Shown here: piece by piece, positions 36,180-49,479 of the stretch
Layout: each line of letters starts with the position of its first letter
How positions within the stretch are numbered: the stretch's first letter is position 1
From: Eumeta japonica
Taxonomy: Eukaryota > Arthropoda > Insecta > Lepidoptera > Psychidae
NCBI GenBank assembly: GCA_005406025.1
Contig: BGZK01002056.1
Coordinates: 18,689 to 82,688, forward strand
DNA length: 64,000 nt
Direction of reading: 5' to 3'
Notes under the pieces: generated by a model
Seen by the model: the letters and a program-made list of their open reading frames with translations, nothing else
The model's database searches: none
What the model was told of the DNA's origin: nothing
Position numbers and translations under genes: made by a program

Positions 36180-36860
36180 TCATTCATCCTTTCCAGACAG
36201 CCAAATCACAGCAACATACCTTTTTCCACTCTAGTCATTACATCTTTCAAACCACACGTTTGACACAATTTCCTACATGTATCTTTCAAAGACATTCATT
36301 TTGTGCAGAAATCGCATTTCCACAAAATGTATTCTACTTTCATTTTTCTTCTGCCACATCAAACTTTCACTACCGTACATAAGAGTAGGGATCAGGACCC
36401 CATTATGGATAGCCAAGCGAGCTTGTAGTGAGACACATTTACTATTCTGATTGCTAACAAGGTCTCATTCATTTTATTTCCCGCACACATTCTTCTTTCA
36501 ATATCGCTATCATTTTACTGTCATTTCCAAATAGACAACCTTAATTCACTTGTGCGACACTCTCATCTTCTATATATATGTAGCATTTAGTTGTGCTTTC
36601 GCTTCTTTTTAAACACCATAGCCTAGTCTTGCTGACATTTACTTTCATATCTATTTTCTTAACAGAATCATCAATTTTAGTTACCATCGCTTCGCACGCT
36701 GACAGCCAAAGGAATACTTGATCGTCGGCGGACGGAAGGCATTTGACAGACAGCCCCTCTATTTTTAGTCCATACCCATCTTTCAAATCATACAGACAAC
36801 TATCCATGAATAGGTTGAACAGCCACGGTGAAGCTAACAACCTTTACCTTCTGGATATCG
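36180..36860 (-). pseudogene. RTE-like LINE: RT palm and C-terminal domain remnant
   Basis: The minus-strand frame reads SPWLFNLFMDSCLYDLKDGY, GLSVKCLPSADDQVFL (catalytic ADD kept), ACEAMVTKIDDSVKK, MKVNVSKTRLWCLK and ESTTKCYIYIEDE. After frame changes VSLQARLAIHNGVLIPTLMY and SESLMWQKKNESRI follow down to about 36200. This is the SPWLF / YADD / KVNVGKTK order of an RTE-like family with many copies in Lepidoptera. The RT part is open for 99 codons, so it is one of the younger remnants. Confidence 0.7.
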
Positions 36861-36899
36861 AACAATTCTTTCCTTCTATTTCATTTGATGACTATATTT

Positions 36900-38560
36900 T
36901 TTCATGTATAATAAAAACACGCAATAAATAACAAATAAGTATTATAAGCCAAAATGTTAAATTAGATTAACTTAATTTGTGGCGCTTTTCTGTGACGTGT
37001 ATATTTTGTTAGCCCTGTGTTCATATAAGCTAAAAAGCGTTTATAATTTAAAAGTTTTAAAGTTTGTGAATTAATTATTCGTGTTGCACTTTAATATTAC
37101 TCAGGGCCGAAATAATCGCCACGTTGCATTCCTTTGGCTATCATTTTTAAACATAACTAAACCAAAAATTAAGTCGCTAAAATTAAAGACTTTTTCGTAT
37201 ATCGTCGTCTTAACAGACAAGACCGTCATTTTAGTCGCTAATTTAAATTAGAGCGCCGAAAATGAGATATGATTGTCGTCAGAAATGATGTCATTCCTGT
37301 AGTATATTCTAAATGAGTTCATGAATGTTAAACCTATTTTGAAAAAAGCCTTGGATAAACGTATTGATAACATAACAAGTATTGTTTAGCTGTAACTATA
37401 ATTTATTTTTTCGAAATCACTCTATAATGGAATGCATTTCTTCTAGTTCCTTTAGCTAATGGAGCGTAGGTTATCGGATGTCACTTTCACGCCTTGTATC
37501 AAAGTCGTCTAAAGAGCTTCACCACACGCCTCTTCGAACAGTCTCCTTACGATATTCTTGTTACTATTTAGTAATACAATATCTTACACCAGTGGATATT
37601 TCGTGTTTTTGAAACACGTTATCCTGCGATTCCGTCCACTCAATAAGCAGGTACATTTTTTAACAAAAACTTAGAGTCAAACAAATACTCTACAATTTGT
37701 TATAGAACAGGATCAATCCCAAGAATGAACCCAACTCCTTAATATTTTTGGGTAATTATAAAATTATCTTGAACATGTCAGTCAGTAATCAGAACATATC
37801 ATACTCACATCTGATCCCTCAAGGCCGTAATAACTTCATAATATCGTAATACCTTCAATTTACCATACCTAATTTTAATTTGGTCATTTTAAAAGTATGA
37901 TTTTTTTGTATTAAACTTTGCAAAAGTGTTATAAACGAATTATGAAGTTAATTCAAAGTAGGTATCACCAAATACAATCATAACGTATAATGTACAATAG
38001 CTTGTTTACATTTCGGTCCTGCTAATTCCGAATCCATTATTCGATGAAGGTGCGCTTGGCTCACCTTTAATATAAACAGGTACTACGTTAAATTCGTGAG
38101 CCACCGACGCTTAATTCAAGTGCATTACTAAGTTTTCAACTCCGAGCATCAGATACGCTCAGTTACAACCGTTTTGTTTAATTTTCTATAATCGACAAAA
38201 ATTACCGTTTCGTCACGCCCTGTAACAAATGAGACCGCAGATGCATAGCTACTACTCCTTGACATCGCTTTCTTCCTATCACTAACATTTCCTTCGCTTG
38301 TTCATCCACAACCTCCCTTTGATTTGTTGACGTATAAAATGGAGATGTAATTTCATCCATTCTACGAATCTTTGCCTCCACATTGCTGTGTCGACCAAAG
38401 TGTTCTGATTTCATTTCAAAAACATAGCTTAACATTATTGAATTCTACGCACAGCGGTCGTACTCTACGCCGTTCATCTATAGATGACATTTTAGAAATA
38501 TCCCATCTCAATTGAATCGATACAATTTCATCCATTCCTTGTCAAAACGTTGAATTTACT
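36900..38560. other. AT-rich DNA, nothing recognised
   Basis: A 77-codon minus frame at 38202-38435 shows no motif that I know. It may be linker text of the adjacent RTE-like remnant. Confidence 0.35.
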
Positions 38561-38569
38561 TACTAGTGC

Positions 38570-38810
38570 TATTTTTGTTTGAACACCATAATCTTGGTCT
38601 TGCTCATTTTTATTTTTATACCTCTTTTCTGAAAATAATCGTACATTTCTTGCAACTCACACGCCGGCGGCGGCAATACGTCGCATACAGCAAGTAGTCG
38701 ATAGACAGCGCAACTGTTCTTAATCATTTCAGACTGAAAACTACCTATGAATAGTTTGAATGCCTACGGTAATGTAACACATCCCTGTCAGACACTTTTA
38801 AGGATATCCA
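38570..38810 (-). pseudogene. RTE-like LINE RT scrap
   Basis: On the minus strand, across frames, one reads PACELQEMYDYFQKRG, then IKIKMSKTKIMVFK, and upstream a weaker PWxFxLF stretch. The order matches 36541-36840. The catalytic ADD is not recognisable. Confidence 0.55.
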
Positions 38811-38857
38811 TAGAGAGAGCATATCTCCAGTTTATTCTGAAACACGCACTGAAGTCT

Positions 38858-39012
38858 GTGCAAAAATGCTTGCCTGCAACATGCAGTAACATGCAGCATG
38901 CAACCCACCGCTTACCCTTGAATATGTTCTTTCGCTACGAATCCCCATCCAATGAATTGAACATTAGTTCGATAGGATTGACAGATATCGAACACTGAAT
39001 CAAGTGTTAGTT
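38858..39012 (+). repeat. Repeat R3, copy 2
   Basis: TGCTTGCCTGCAACATGCAG through GATAGGATTGACAGATATCG and CAAGTGTTAGTT matches 25438-25580. Confidence 0.7.
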
Positions 39013-39159
39013 AGTATTTACAATTATTATCAAGCAAAATATTCTTTCACGATTTTTTTACTTCTGATTGATAAGTTTGGATTTTGAGCATTCACGCTCC
39101 ACCAATTTTAAAAGTTAGAGACTGCTGACAACCATCGTTACCAATATCATAACAACATT

Positions 39160-39275
39160 GGGATATAGCCAGCTTAAAGTACTTGCCGAGACCAGAAGCG
39201 AGTGGTCTAATTTGGCTTAAAAACTCATTCGTTGTTTCTCCCTTCAGTCAAGATTCGCACCTGATACTTTCTGTG
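39160..39275 (+). repeat. Repeat R4, copy 1
   Basis: CAGCTTAAAGTACTTGCCGA, then GAAGCGAGTGGTC, AAAACTCATTCGTT and ACCTGATACTTTCTG align with 40370-40490 and more weakly with 41395-41470. Confidence 0.55.
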
Positions 39276-39279
39276 AGAG

Positions 39280-39345
39280 GCGGTAGCTGAGTGGCTGAGA
39301 GAGCTGACTGTGAACTAATGGATATGGTGATCGAATCCAGACTGC
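39280..39345 (+). repeat. tRNA-derived SINE head
   Basis: TAGCTGAGTGG (39284-39294) fits a pol III A box. GGTGATCGAATCC (39326-39338) fits a B box about 42 nt on, the tRNA spacing. No full cloverleaf is apparent, so this is a SINE head and not a tRNA gene. Confidence 0.55.
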
Positions 39346-40369
39346 AACGGGGAAACTGACCGATCGATAACTTAATTCGGTTTACTGATAGTAAGTCAAA
39401 TTAAACTGTCGATCCGTGCCTTGAAAAGTTGGTTGAGCTATCTGTGCCGAATATTGCTACTGCTTTGATGACAAAGGTCATCGGCAGCCCTCGTCGTCTT
39501 CCAAAGCCAGCGTGGAGTACCTAGGTTTCGACTTTTTTAATCTGAAATTAAAAGACTATGTCAGAGGGTATGCCCGAGTAAGAAGGTAATAATAATAGTA
39601 AGACACCCTCTTCCGTTTCGAAGAATATACTCTTGATCACTTGTCAATAATAAATGACTTCCCCCTAACTTTAATGGATCATATTTGTATACAATAGCCA
39701 TCAATCATAAGAGACTTAGTAGTTCTTTGCGTAATGATTAAAAGTTTTAAAATTTATCAGCACAATGTCAGCCGACGACGTTGTGCAAACATCGCACTGA
39801 ACGTGGGACACGTGCATCGCCGCATGATACAGTCGAAACGATAAACAAATCGTACACGAGACATACACTCTGTGTAATGTGATGTAACAAAGGAAAGTAT
39901 GCTTGTGAATGCTGTTATTATTGCAACGATCTACGATATAGGTGTGAATAATTGATCTAGTTAACGGTATTAGATTTCACATGATAATAATGATATTGCC
40001 ACAAAAAATCTATTTTTGCGATTTCGATAAATCATTAAAATATTGACGGCATTATTGTGATTAATAAAATAATGCCATTATGATTCGTATGATGTTCGCT
40101 TGATATCTTTGGTTTTCATCATCAGATCCTGTTCATCAAACGATGTTCTCTGTGAGCAAATGCACGAGTTATTATAGAAAATATCCAATAACCTAACGAA
40201 AGTACGGAAATTTGTATACATGTGCCTGTATTTGAGGATATCGCTCGCTTTTCCTGCAATTCTATCACTAGATCCAGACTTTCAGATTAAGGTTCTTGGA
40301 TCTTAAGCTTTCCACGTTGGCCCAGTGGTCATCGGAGGCTGTTAAAGACGTCATCACCAATGCGGTAGC

Positions 40370-40490
40370 AACGACCGATAGCTTAATGTGGGTTCCGAGG
40401 CACGGAGCGTGTGGTTCACGTTGACTTAACAACTCATTAGTTAATTAGGCTGTAGCCAGGATATAACCTGATACCTTCTGATCCGAAACA
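40370..40490 (+). repeat. Repeat R4, copy 2
   Basis: CCGATAGCTTAATGTGGGTT, CCGAGGCACGGAGCGTGTGG, AACAACTCATTAGTT and CCTGATACCTTCTG occur. CGATAGCTTAA followed by CCGAGGCACGG is a string I associate with a frequent lepidopteran retroposon. Confidence 0.6.
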
Positions 40491-41119
40491 GAACCGTCAT
40501 AACTCCATATTGATTAAACTATTTGTTTTTTATGATAATTCAAGAATGTACTTGAAAAATTATTTGGTAAAATTGTTTTAATTTTAACATAAACACCGTC
40601 TCTGCGGTTGCGATAATAAACATAGAAATATGGTGCCGTGGATTAATTTGTAAAGTTATAAAAGGTTCATTTATTTAACAAAAATTTTATTTTCTTGTTT
40701 CAAACTGTTTAAGCAGCCCACGTCGCTAAATCAAGCAAAGTCTAGATTTTCTGGCTTCATTAACTATAATTGTGATTTGTTACTGAAAATACATATTTAT
40801 CAAAATTAAATATAGCCTATAGCATTTTAGAATCAGAATATGAATGACAAAATTTTTGGAATCGAAACAGAGCTATCATTTGCACAATCAAATTTGTACC
40901 CAATCTATACCAATTTTCATTGCATTTACTCAAAAAAAAAATTGAGCTATAAAAGGACATACATAGAAAGGCAGACAAAGAAACATGATTTTTGAAATGG
41001 TAGAATTGAAGTCAGTTAGTCGTAAAACGAATATCTATTACTTAATTTTACAAAAAAAATTAATATACATATCCAGACTACAGATTTATACAATAGTATA
41101 AATTATTAACTATTTTTAT

Positions 41120-41300
41120 GTAACCGCAATCGGTCGGGGCTTAGACGTAGTCGAACCTAAATCGGCCACGGGACCTCTCGCGACGACTGACCTCGAAGGA
41201 GTGCAAGCCGAAAATTCCACTCGATCATTGGATCGAATGGAATGTTGTGGACTACCGCTGCTTGTGTTCTACACTCATCGACTCGAACCCATATTATTAT
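41120..41300. other. GC-richer stretch of unknown origin
   Basis: CGGTCGGGGCTTAGACGTAG through GGAATGTTGTGGACTACCGC reads open in one plus frame. I match it to no family; a LINE 5' region is possible. Confidence 0.3.
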
Positions 41301-41394
41301 TTCCTATTTTATTTAAACTCTCCTTTATTACAAATTATTAGTTTGAATCTTTACGCCGGCCCGGCGCGGATTGTGGGCTGCTAACGTTCTTTAC

Positions 41395-41470
41395 CACCGA
41401 TAGTTTAACGTGTTCTTCGAAACATGGAGCGAGTGCCTAATTAAGGTGACACAAGTGATAAACTGTTAAT
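41395..41470 (+). repeat. Repeat R4, copy 3 (weak)
   Basis: CCGATAGTTTAACGTGTTCT, TCGAAACATGGAGCGAGTG and a GTGATAAACTG string follow the same order as the other copies. Confidence 0.45.
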
Positions 41471-42439
41471 GTGACGTGGAGCGCGGCGTCCCCCAAACCG
41501 CGTATACCGCAACCCTGCATACTTAAAAACGCGCCTGTTTGCTTATCTTTAAAGGTCGAATGCAACAAATCATTTTCTTTTGTTTAAAATACAAACTAAG
41601 GTAATTTTAAAAAATCCGTATGTATAAAAAATCCAAAAATAGAAATTTTGAACTGTTCGTTTTGATTAAACTACGTAAAAAATTTGAAGGCTTAAGTCGA
41701 CCATATTCGCTTGCGAAACGTAAATCTCTGTTGAATAAGGGCTAAATTTGATTTTTTTTCTATTACAAAAGTTGACAAATAGTAAAGGCAAGTCAAAAAC
41801 ATGAAGAAATCAGTTCACCAACTTCACATGTTTTGTATAATATTTTCTGAGAAAATCAAAATCCCTACTACCAAAATTTCAAATTCGTCACTATTACAGA
41901 ATATAAAATATTTCTGATATTCTGTATTATTATAATATATATAATATGATACATACATATAAAATACCTATCACTACCATAATAAAGTCTAAACCTTCTA
42001 AAATTCAATAAAATCAGAATTTACGTTGAAATAAGAAGAAACTTAAAGATTTTAAACTAAAATAACCTATGTCATTAAAAAAAAATCACAAATATACAAT
42101 ATCACTTGATTGAGATTGTCAAAAAAATCGTCTAAGCAAATAACTCTTCTTCCCAAACTCGACTGAAGCATTTCCAAGTACCGAGACTCTAATCTTTACA
42201 AATAACAACAACAGCGTTAATAAAGTTGAACATGAAAATTTCCGTACAGCCTGCGCGATTTGTCTCTTGACGTGCGCCCGCGCAAAGACGGTTTAACCAA
42301 TTTAAATATCAATGGGCTTTTGTAATGCGCCATCGCACCTGAGTCAATAGCTCCGTCGGTGTCTTTGCGAAAACGATCCACCTCCGTCAGGCCTCGTGAT
42401 CGTATTTTAAAATTAATTATGACATGCAAACTGATTGTT

Positions 42440-42790
42440 ATATTTCGAGTTCCGTACCCCAAAAGAGAAAAGGAGCCCTTATGAGACAACTTTGTTTTGT
42501 GTCTGTCCATCTTTCCCGTTTGCCTGTCAAGACCCTTTTTCTCATGAACGTGTGGAGGTAACAAGTTGAAATAGTTATACTTGTGTTCGTGGTCCTTTGA
42601 AGTTATAAAAAAATCTAGCTTCAAAATAAAACGCCAAATAATCCATTTATACATTATATTTTGAAACTCGTAAGTAAAGCAAAGCCTATAGGGTACTTCC
42701 CATTATCCTAGAATCATGAAAGTTGGCAAAAAGAAAGTTGCTGCAACACAAGTAAAGGAATAGCTCTGAAAAACAATTTGTAGTTTAGCA
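42440..42790 (+). repeat. GGGTTCCG-type repeat, longer copy
   Basis: GAGTTCCGTACCCCAAAAGA, GGAGCCCTTATGAGACAAC, GCCTGTCAAGACCCTTTTTC, TAGGGTACTTCCCATTATCC, TAGAATCATGAAAGTTGGCA and CACAAGTAAAGGAATAGCTC occur in the order typical of the family. The 145-codon minus frame across this stretch is chance. Confidence 0.7.
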
Positions 42791-42799
42791 CATGAAAAA

Positions 42800-44800
42800 A
42801 TGTTTTTAATGAAGTTCTGAAATTAGAAAGAAGTTTAAAACGTGGCTTGCGGTAGGAGTTGCCTGGGAAAAATAGCACTATAACGAAAGAGCGTTACGCC
42901 CCCTCCGTGCGACTGCCTTTCTCTATCTCCCTCTAGTGCAATTCATTACATAGTATTTTTTTATCTGATTGATGATCCACTATCTTACATCTAATTTTTA
43001 ATAAATAAATATTTTTCCTAAAATATTAAATAAAATCTTTGACTATATTTCTTATTTTACGTTATTTATATTGAAAAAAAAACTTGAGGTGGCTCCTCCG
43101 CATTTAGTTTTTCTATGATTACCCACTTACACTTTCAATTAGTCTGAACCGTCATGTATGGGACAACATTTTTTAACTTTACACTCTGAAAACATAAGAT
43201 TTTCAAAAATTCTAATGTTTTTAAGAAATTTAAAAACTTTTTTAAAAACGCAGGAGTTTCGGAATACCTGCGATCGATATCTCGAAGTGTCGGTATCCAA
43301 AACAGACAAAATCATCGACATTCTTGATGAATGAAATGTTTATATACATGTTTCAGTTTGTACGGAACAATTAGTGTACGAGTTCTATTCGCACTTGTTT
43401 TATTTTTAATTTGATATGTTATAACCTGTTGGAATTGATACATACGATATCGATATACACGATAAAAAAACATTGGCGTTAGTGAAACAAATTTTAACTT
43501 TATAAGATGTTTCCACATCTAAAAATCCATAATCTGCATAATGTAATTGTAGTATTCTAATACACCATAATGGCGACTAACTTGTCCAACGAATATTACA
43601 AGTCGCCGGACTTGGAGTGATACGATTCATTGTGTTTTTCCAAGTCTTCGCGTGTTTTTCATGACAATACATCGCGAGCTCTAATTTAAGTACCAAGGCC
43701 AGAGGATATTTCGTCACGAATGTCAACAGTGAAAAACGTAAAAGCATGAACTCGCTAGGCCTTTTATTGTCATTTCAATGTAGGAGAGAGAAAATATTCA
43801 GAATAGCATGACGAACATAACAACATGACATATTTGTGAATTAATTATTCCCGATGAATTGAATACTTTTATTGTGTGTCAATCGGAATGATTGGAGAAT
43901 TATGAATTCAGTATTATACAAAAATATATTATGGTTTTCACATCACCTAATCATTCAACAATTGATAGGATTGATTATTGTATGATATGAGGTTTTACTA
44001 TTCCTGGGAGTACAAATAAACTGCTTCAAAAGCCTTATCATATAGCATAATTAGGAAAGAACAAAAGATTAAATTGGCATTTATATTTATATAATATCAT
44101 TATTGCAGAAAATGGGCAGAGGATGATCCACGTCTGATTTTAATGAATTCATGAACTATTTTAGAAATTTCAATGCATGATTAAGGAACATTATGTGTAG
44201 AAAATGGATTAAGGAATAAGTTGCGTTGACTGTCATTGCCGATTTATTATTTTTGCCCAATAATTGTACCCAAGAATTTTTAAAAATCCACGCCGCCTAT
44301 CTCTCATGTCCGCTGAGCTAATTCACTTCACTTTATCACCTTCATTAGTCTGCTTTGGTCTTTTGTTTGGTCTTTTTCCTTTGTACCTCAACTCAATTTC
44401 GTCCATTCCCTCTTGTAAGTGTAGATAGATTTTATGTAGTTTACGCACATAATTCTTAATGCTTTAAAATATGTTAAGAATATCGTATTTATATTTTGTA
44501 TACAATATTTTCTACTGACATAGGGCTAAAGGTTCAGCCAAAAACACTAGATTACATTTTATCGATGAAAATGGGGAGATGAAACATTTTAATACTACTC
44601 CTCTTGGTACATTCCATCGACGTGTACTAGTTTTGCTAATACAACTAAACGCTTAAATAAATTTCTATGGTAAAACTGATAAATAAGTTTTTTTTTCGAG
44701 TTAACAAATTTTGGACCTCTGTTATTTTTGCAGCAATTCTCAAAAACATTATCTGGTTTTTTCTCAAATTAGCTTTGTATAGATTATGCCTTTTTTATAA
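42800..44800. other. AT-rich DNA, nothing recognised
   Basis: No coding motif was found. Short frames on the minus strand around 43139-43518 have no family signature. Confidence 0.35.
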
Positions 44801-44814
44801 AACCGTATCTAAAC

Positions 44815-45365
44815 AGTAGTGAATGGGTCTTGCTTGCAATTATGAATAGTAAAAGTGTTTCACGACAAGCGCATGCAGCTGTTCATAATGGAATCCTGAT
44901 CCCTATGGTTATATACGTTAGTGATAGTTGGGTATGACAAAAGAAAAATGAAACTAGAATCATTGCGGTGGAAATTTAAACTCCGCATAATGTTTGTGGA
45001 GTGCCTTTTAAAGATAGATGTAAAAACATGATGTCAAAGAGCGGTGTGATTTGAAAGATGATGTAGTGAGTAGTGACTAGAATAGAAAAAGGTATGTTGC
45101 GGTGGTTTGCCATCTGGAAAGGATGGATGAAAGTAGACTGACGAAAGAAATACATAGAGCGAATGTGTGTAGTGGGGAAGTCGGCAGGGATAACCCTAGA
45201 AAATCCTATGCAGACCAAATTAGTGACATTAAAAAAAGGCCAAATTTTGAACACACGATACGGACGAATTTGCATGGAAATATTGATGAATATCTGTGAA
45301 GTAAGAGATATATGCAAAAATTGTACAATGTGGAAATTTTTAGTCTCTTCCTACCTTTGAGAAAT
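44815..45365 (+). pseudogene. RTE-like LINE C-terminal remnant
   Basis: Across frames: LLAIMNSKSVSRQAHAAVHN, GILIPMVIYVSDSW, QKKNETRI, KGMLRWF, LERMDESRLTKEIHRANVC, KSYADQIS, KKGQILNTRYGRICMEILM and CKNCTMWKFLVSSYL. This continues, in the other orientation, the domain whose first part survives at 36180-36400. At least three frame changes occur. Confidence 0.65.
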
Positions 45366-45879
45366 GCCGCGACGTCATATTATTATTGTTGCTAAATATT
45401 ATCATATCGGAAAAAGTAACAGAAGTGGTTCATTCTTGGTAAATTTAAGAATTTTCATTGCATGGAAGTTACCGACAATTTAATGAAAATAAATTTAGTT
45501 GGGCGTAAGCTATTTTATAATTGACTATCGAAGGTACTATAGTCAATTTATGAAATTGCGTGAACGCTGTAAACGTACGGCGACTAAAAAAGTATTATTA
45601 GTTAACAAATTTACTTGGAACTCATTATTAATAGTCTTAAATACATTTAACGAGCATGTTTTTCGGTATTTTTCAAAATTCAACATTTAAAGTGTAAAAA
45701 ATAACAATTTTTTTATGAATATCAATGTTTTTCTAGTTGCAATATTTCTAAATTGGTAATAATCGGGATTAGATTTAATTTTATTTGTACAAACAAACAA
45801 TGTAAATTAGTTAATAATACTAAAACAACATTGTAGAACTACATGAAATAACCCGATAGGCCCGATAGCCAAGCAGATC

Positions 45880-46868
45880 AATTAATTTTTTTTATATTTT
45901 CGGATACGGCGTAATAGTCCTTGCTTTTTTTTAAAAAAAGTTTTAAATTCGTGAAATGGTAAATTTTAAATTTCAACTGGGACTTTGTTAAAAAATCGCA
46001 TATATTACCCCTTAAATGATTTGTTGACTTAACTGAGTCTAGTTTTATGAGTAGCAAGGTCATTCTTATGTCTGGTATTAATACTCATATTATGGATGTC
46101 ACTCATTTTTAGAACGTTTTTATTATTCTCTTGACATGTACCAGGTTCTCGTATATGTAATGCGACGGTACAGTTAAAATATTAATCTCTTTAAATTTCT
46201 CTCTGAGAGATGCTGTTGGCCCCAAGTTGTAAATGGCACAAATAGTCCGCATCTACAGCACAAAAATTGTGTTTATGTCGGATGCATGACCCCATAATAA
46301 AATTCCATAGTTTATGAGACTATAAAAGAACTAAAATAAACTAATCTTAAAGTGTTTTCATTTGTAAGCTACCGAATCGTTTGGACTGCATATGCTGTAG
46401 AACTAAGCTTTTTCGCCAATTTCGTTATATGACAATTCCACTACTACTTAGCACCTAAAATGAGACCAAGGGAAAGGGTCGTGTCAACAATATCCAGTAT
46501 CTCGTCCTTGACTATTACATTTGGGCCAATAAATTAAATATTAGAAAAGGAAAATTTATGGAGTTTTGTTTTCTTCTCATTGTGCAAAGTTTATCAATCG
46601 TAAACTACTCTACTATTTCACAGATAATTCTGTTTATTTCGTCAAAAGCTGGTTGCTTTCTATTAACCTTAATAAATAAGGAAGTATAATAAGCAAACAG
46701 TACACACTCATACATATTCTTAACAAGTTGTGGTAGATCATTGGCATAAATTAGAAAAAAAATGGGAATGGTCGAAGAACTGGATCCTGTGGCACACCCA
46801 TATTGACTAGAGACCCCAACGACTATTAATATCAACACTCTGAATTCTGCCCTTGAAATATGACGCAC
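45880..46868 (-). pseudogene. Jockey-type LINE RT and C-terminal remnant
   Basis: The minus strand reads IFFLIYANDLPQLVKN and CVLFAYYTSLFIKVN, where the catalytic Asp pair of FADD has become Tyr-Tyr. Then LDDH-, KKLSSTAYAVQTIRLLTNE and a broken YG(V)MHPT-like segment follow to about 46100. It is one element in recognisable order with stops and frame changes. Confidence 0.65.
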
Positions 46869-46879
46869 ACCACACCAAT

Positions 46880-48610
46880 ATGTACACTATATTTTATTTT
46901 TTTTAAGTTGTGTTTGCGTTCGGCGTATCATTGTTTGTAATTAGTGGAATTATATAAAAGCAAATAACATCAGTGACATGTGTATATAGTAATATAAACC
47001 GGAACTATGAAATACTTTACTTAACTCGTAACTCGTAGGAATTATTCAGTGTGAATTAAAGAACTGTTTTCTGTATTTTCATCAAATCTTTAGGTACAGT
47101 ATTTAGAAAATTAGGAGGAATGGTCAATTTTCATTTATTTTTTTAAATTACTTAATACCATCTACTTTAAAATTGTAAATATATTTGATATCCTCACAAT
47201 AAGCGTTTTCCTTTGATACGTCACACGGTGTATTTTACCAAACATTTTTTTATTTTCTAATTTACACTCAAAATGACGTTTGCATTTAAAATTTTTTTAA
47301 TTACACTATATGTACATTAAATATTTTTTGAAGTCCGTAAATGGTGTGTACTATATACGTGAAACAGACCCTGAATTTGCTTTTAAAATTTTTGTGTCTG
47401 TACATTTGTTTGTATATTTCTGTTTTTTTGTTCGATCATCACTCAAAAACTAATAGACGGATCTGAACAAAACTTTAGTGTTTTATTAGTGAGAATGTAC
47501 TACTTAACTTGAAATACTATTTATCACGCAACACTAATTAGGGCGTAGATAGAGAGTAAATTCAAAATTTTCCCTCCTTTTAACTTGGTACTTCAAGTCG
47601 TAATAACAGAATAGATTTGGACAAATGTTACCTACCACTAGATATTTTACAGTGCAAGTGTCACAGAAAAAATGTCTACAAGTATCCATTACTTTTTTCA
47701 AAATTAATATCGTTCAAGAAATGGAAAAAAATCTCGCTACAAACATTGTGGCTGTGAAGAAGACCATGACGTGACGTCAGAGATTTTTATAGATGGTGAG
47801 ACAACAAAGAAATGGTAGACTGTTTTCATCTCTTTTTAAAATGTTGTCATGTTTCATAATCTCCACGTGAACAAAGTCGCGGACAACTACTAGTATTATG
47901 TGATCTTAGTCGCATTATAATTTTATCCCCGTGCCGTTTCACTGAAATGCAATGGCGAACAGAAAAACGTCGGATTTAATGGCGGAAGCTATAAGTAATT
48001 TCATCATATTTCATATCATACATAGTAGCAATTTATGTTGTTTCTGCCATCTAGACAATTAGCTTCGAATTACTTAAAACGTAATTGATTTTATATACAA
48101 CCAAATCTATTTTAAATCCGCCACGAGATGGCGTTATACTGTTTAATCTTAACATTGAATTTGTTTTAGTTATAGGAAACAATAAGTTTATATGCTTTCA
48201 TATTCCTTCGTCAGTCTCTACCGCATACGGTTTTGATCATACATCCAAAAGTATTAATCACAATCATAACCTTTAGAACTATTGTGGAGTATAGATATAA
48301 ATGATAAGATTTTTCTTGCACAACTTTGTGCTACTTATTGTGACGACAAAATATATTATGTGCATTCTTCTATGACTATAAAGATATTGAGATTAACCGA
48401 TGTATTAGAAGAAATCTAGGTCGACATATTAGATTGGACAGCGCCGGAAAAATAGAGAAAATAAAATAAAGTTGACGACGTCGCACTGTTTTATCAGCTG
48501 TGTCTACTTTTCGCCGACCAGTGAGCCCAGTTCCATTAGTGTGTTCAGGTCATCATTTCGTTGAGAAATATTCTTTGTGTTTTCGTTTTCATATCGTGTA
48601 ATAAACACAT
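46880..48610. other. AT-rich DNA, nothing recognised
   Basis: It contains a string typical of lepidopteran repeats (ATCACTCAAAAACTAATAGA, then CGGATCTGAACAAAA near 47460) and an ATGGCGAACAG-type patch near 47950. No gene was seen. Confidence 0.35.
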
Positions 48611-48619
48611 AAGTTATTA

Positions 48620-48830
48620 TAAAAACGATTTACGCCCGTGGTTCCGTCCGCATGGACGCAAAATGATTTCTTTCATTTTATATATCGGACGGTCTTTCTT
48701 GAAACAATCGATATCGGGATGGCGACCGTAATTATTATGGTCGCGATACCAATCCTTTTCTCCATTTTAATTCCCATTTCACTGTCTGTTCCGATCTCGG
48801 TCTCGTTTTCAACTCCAATCACCCAAAGAA
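48620..48830 (+). repeat. Repeat R2 copy
   Basis: ACGCCCGTGGTTCCGTCCGC, a CATTTTATATATCGGACGGT string and the pyrimidine-rich CGATCTCGGTCTCG tract match 9455. Confidence 0.55.
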
Positions 48831-49479
48831 TAACGTATGTTTTCATATTATCATGTGCATGTATTAAAAAAAAACTGTTGTCTTTGATTTTCTAACCGCG
48901 AAACGGAAAATTTACACATAACATCAATATGCTCGGCATGTTTCGAGTTTGGCGAGGGAATAAGATATGTTTCCACGGAAAAAGTTGCTTATGTTCTTTT
49001 CCAACAATAATATTTAGATAAGTAATAAATACTACGCAATTGCGATTACAAAATTTACCTATGCATTTTACTAGTTTAATTTGTGACTCATATCATGAAT
49101 TGCCAGTTGTTGTTGACAAGCAATAACATAGCAATAATATAACTACCTAAATTCTACGAAATGGCGCTAAATAAAGGAACGTCCACAATTAACCATTTTC
49201 TCCTCATGTAAATAAAAATCGTCAGGACCTTTGTCGAGATAGCGATGCGAGAGCTGATCTCTTCATGTAATGAGATACAGGTAAAAATAAGAGGTAAATT
49301 TTTATCACTAAACGCTGAATCCACTGAACGGATTGTGATGAAACTTGACAAATTTTAAAAAATTAAAATGAAACGAGACCTATGTTGTTCCGGGCTAGTA
49401 TAGTTATTTTTCACAGAAAATTTTTTTAAAAGCTTAATTTATTTGTGTAAAATAATTTTAACATAAATATATTAGTGCG

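Noticed and set aside
39280..39345. tRNA gene
   Set aside because: A and B boxes are present, but paired acceptor and anticodon stems are not, so it is a SINE head.
42217..42654. 145-codon minus-strand open frame
   Set aside because: Much of it is the antisense of a GGGTTCCG-type repeat. No splice signals or family motif were seen.
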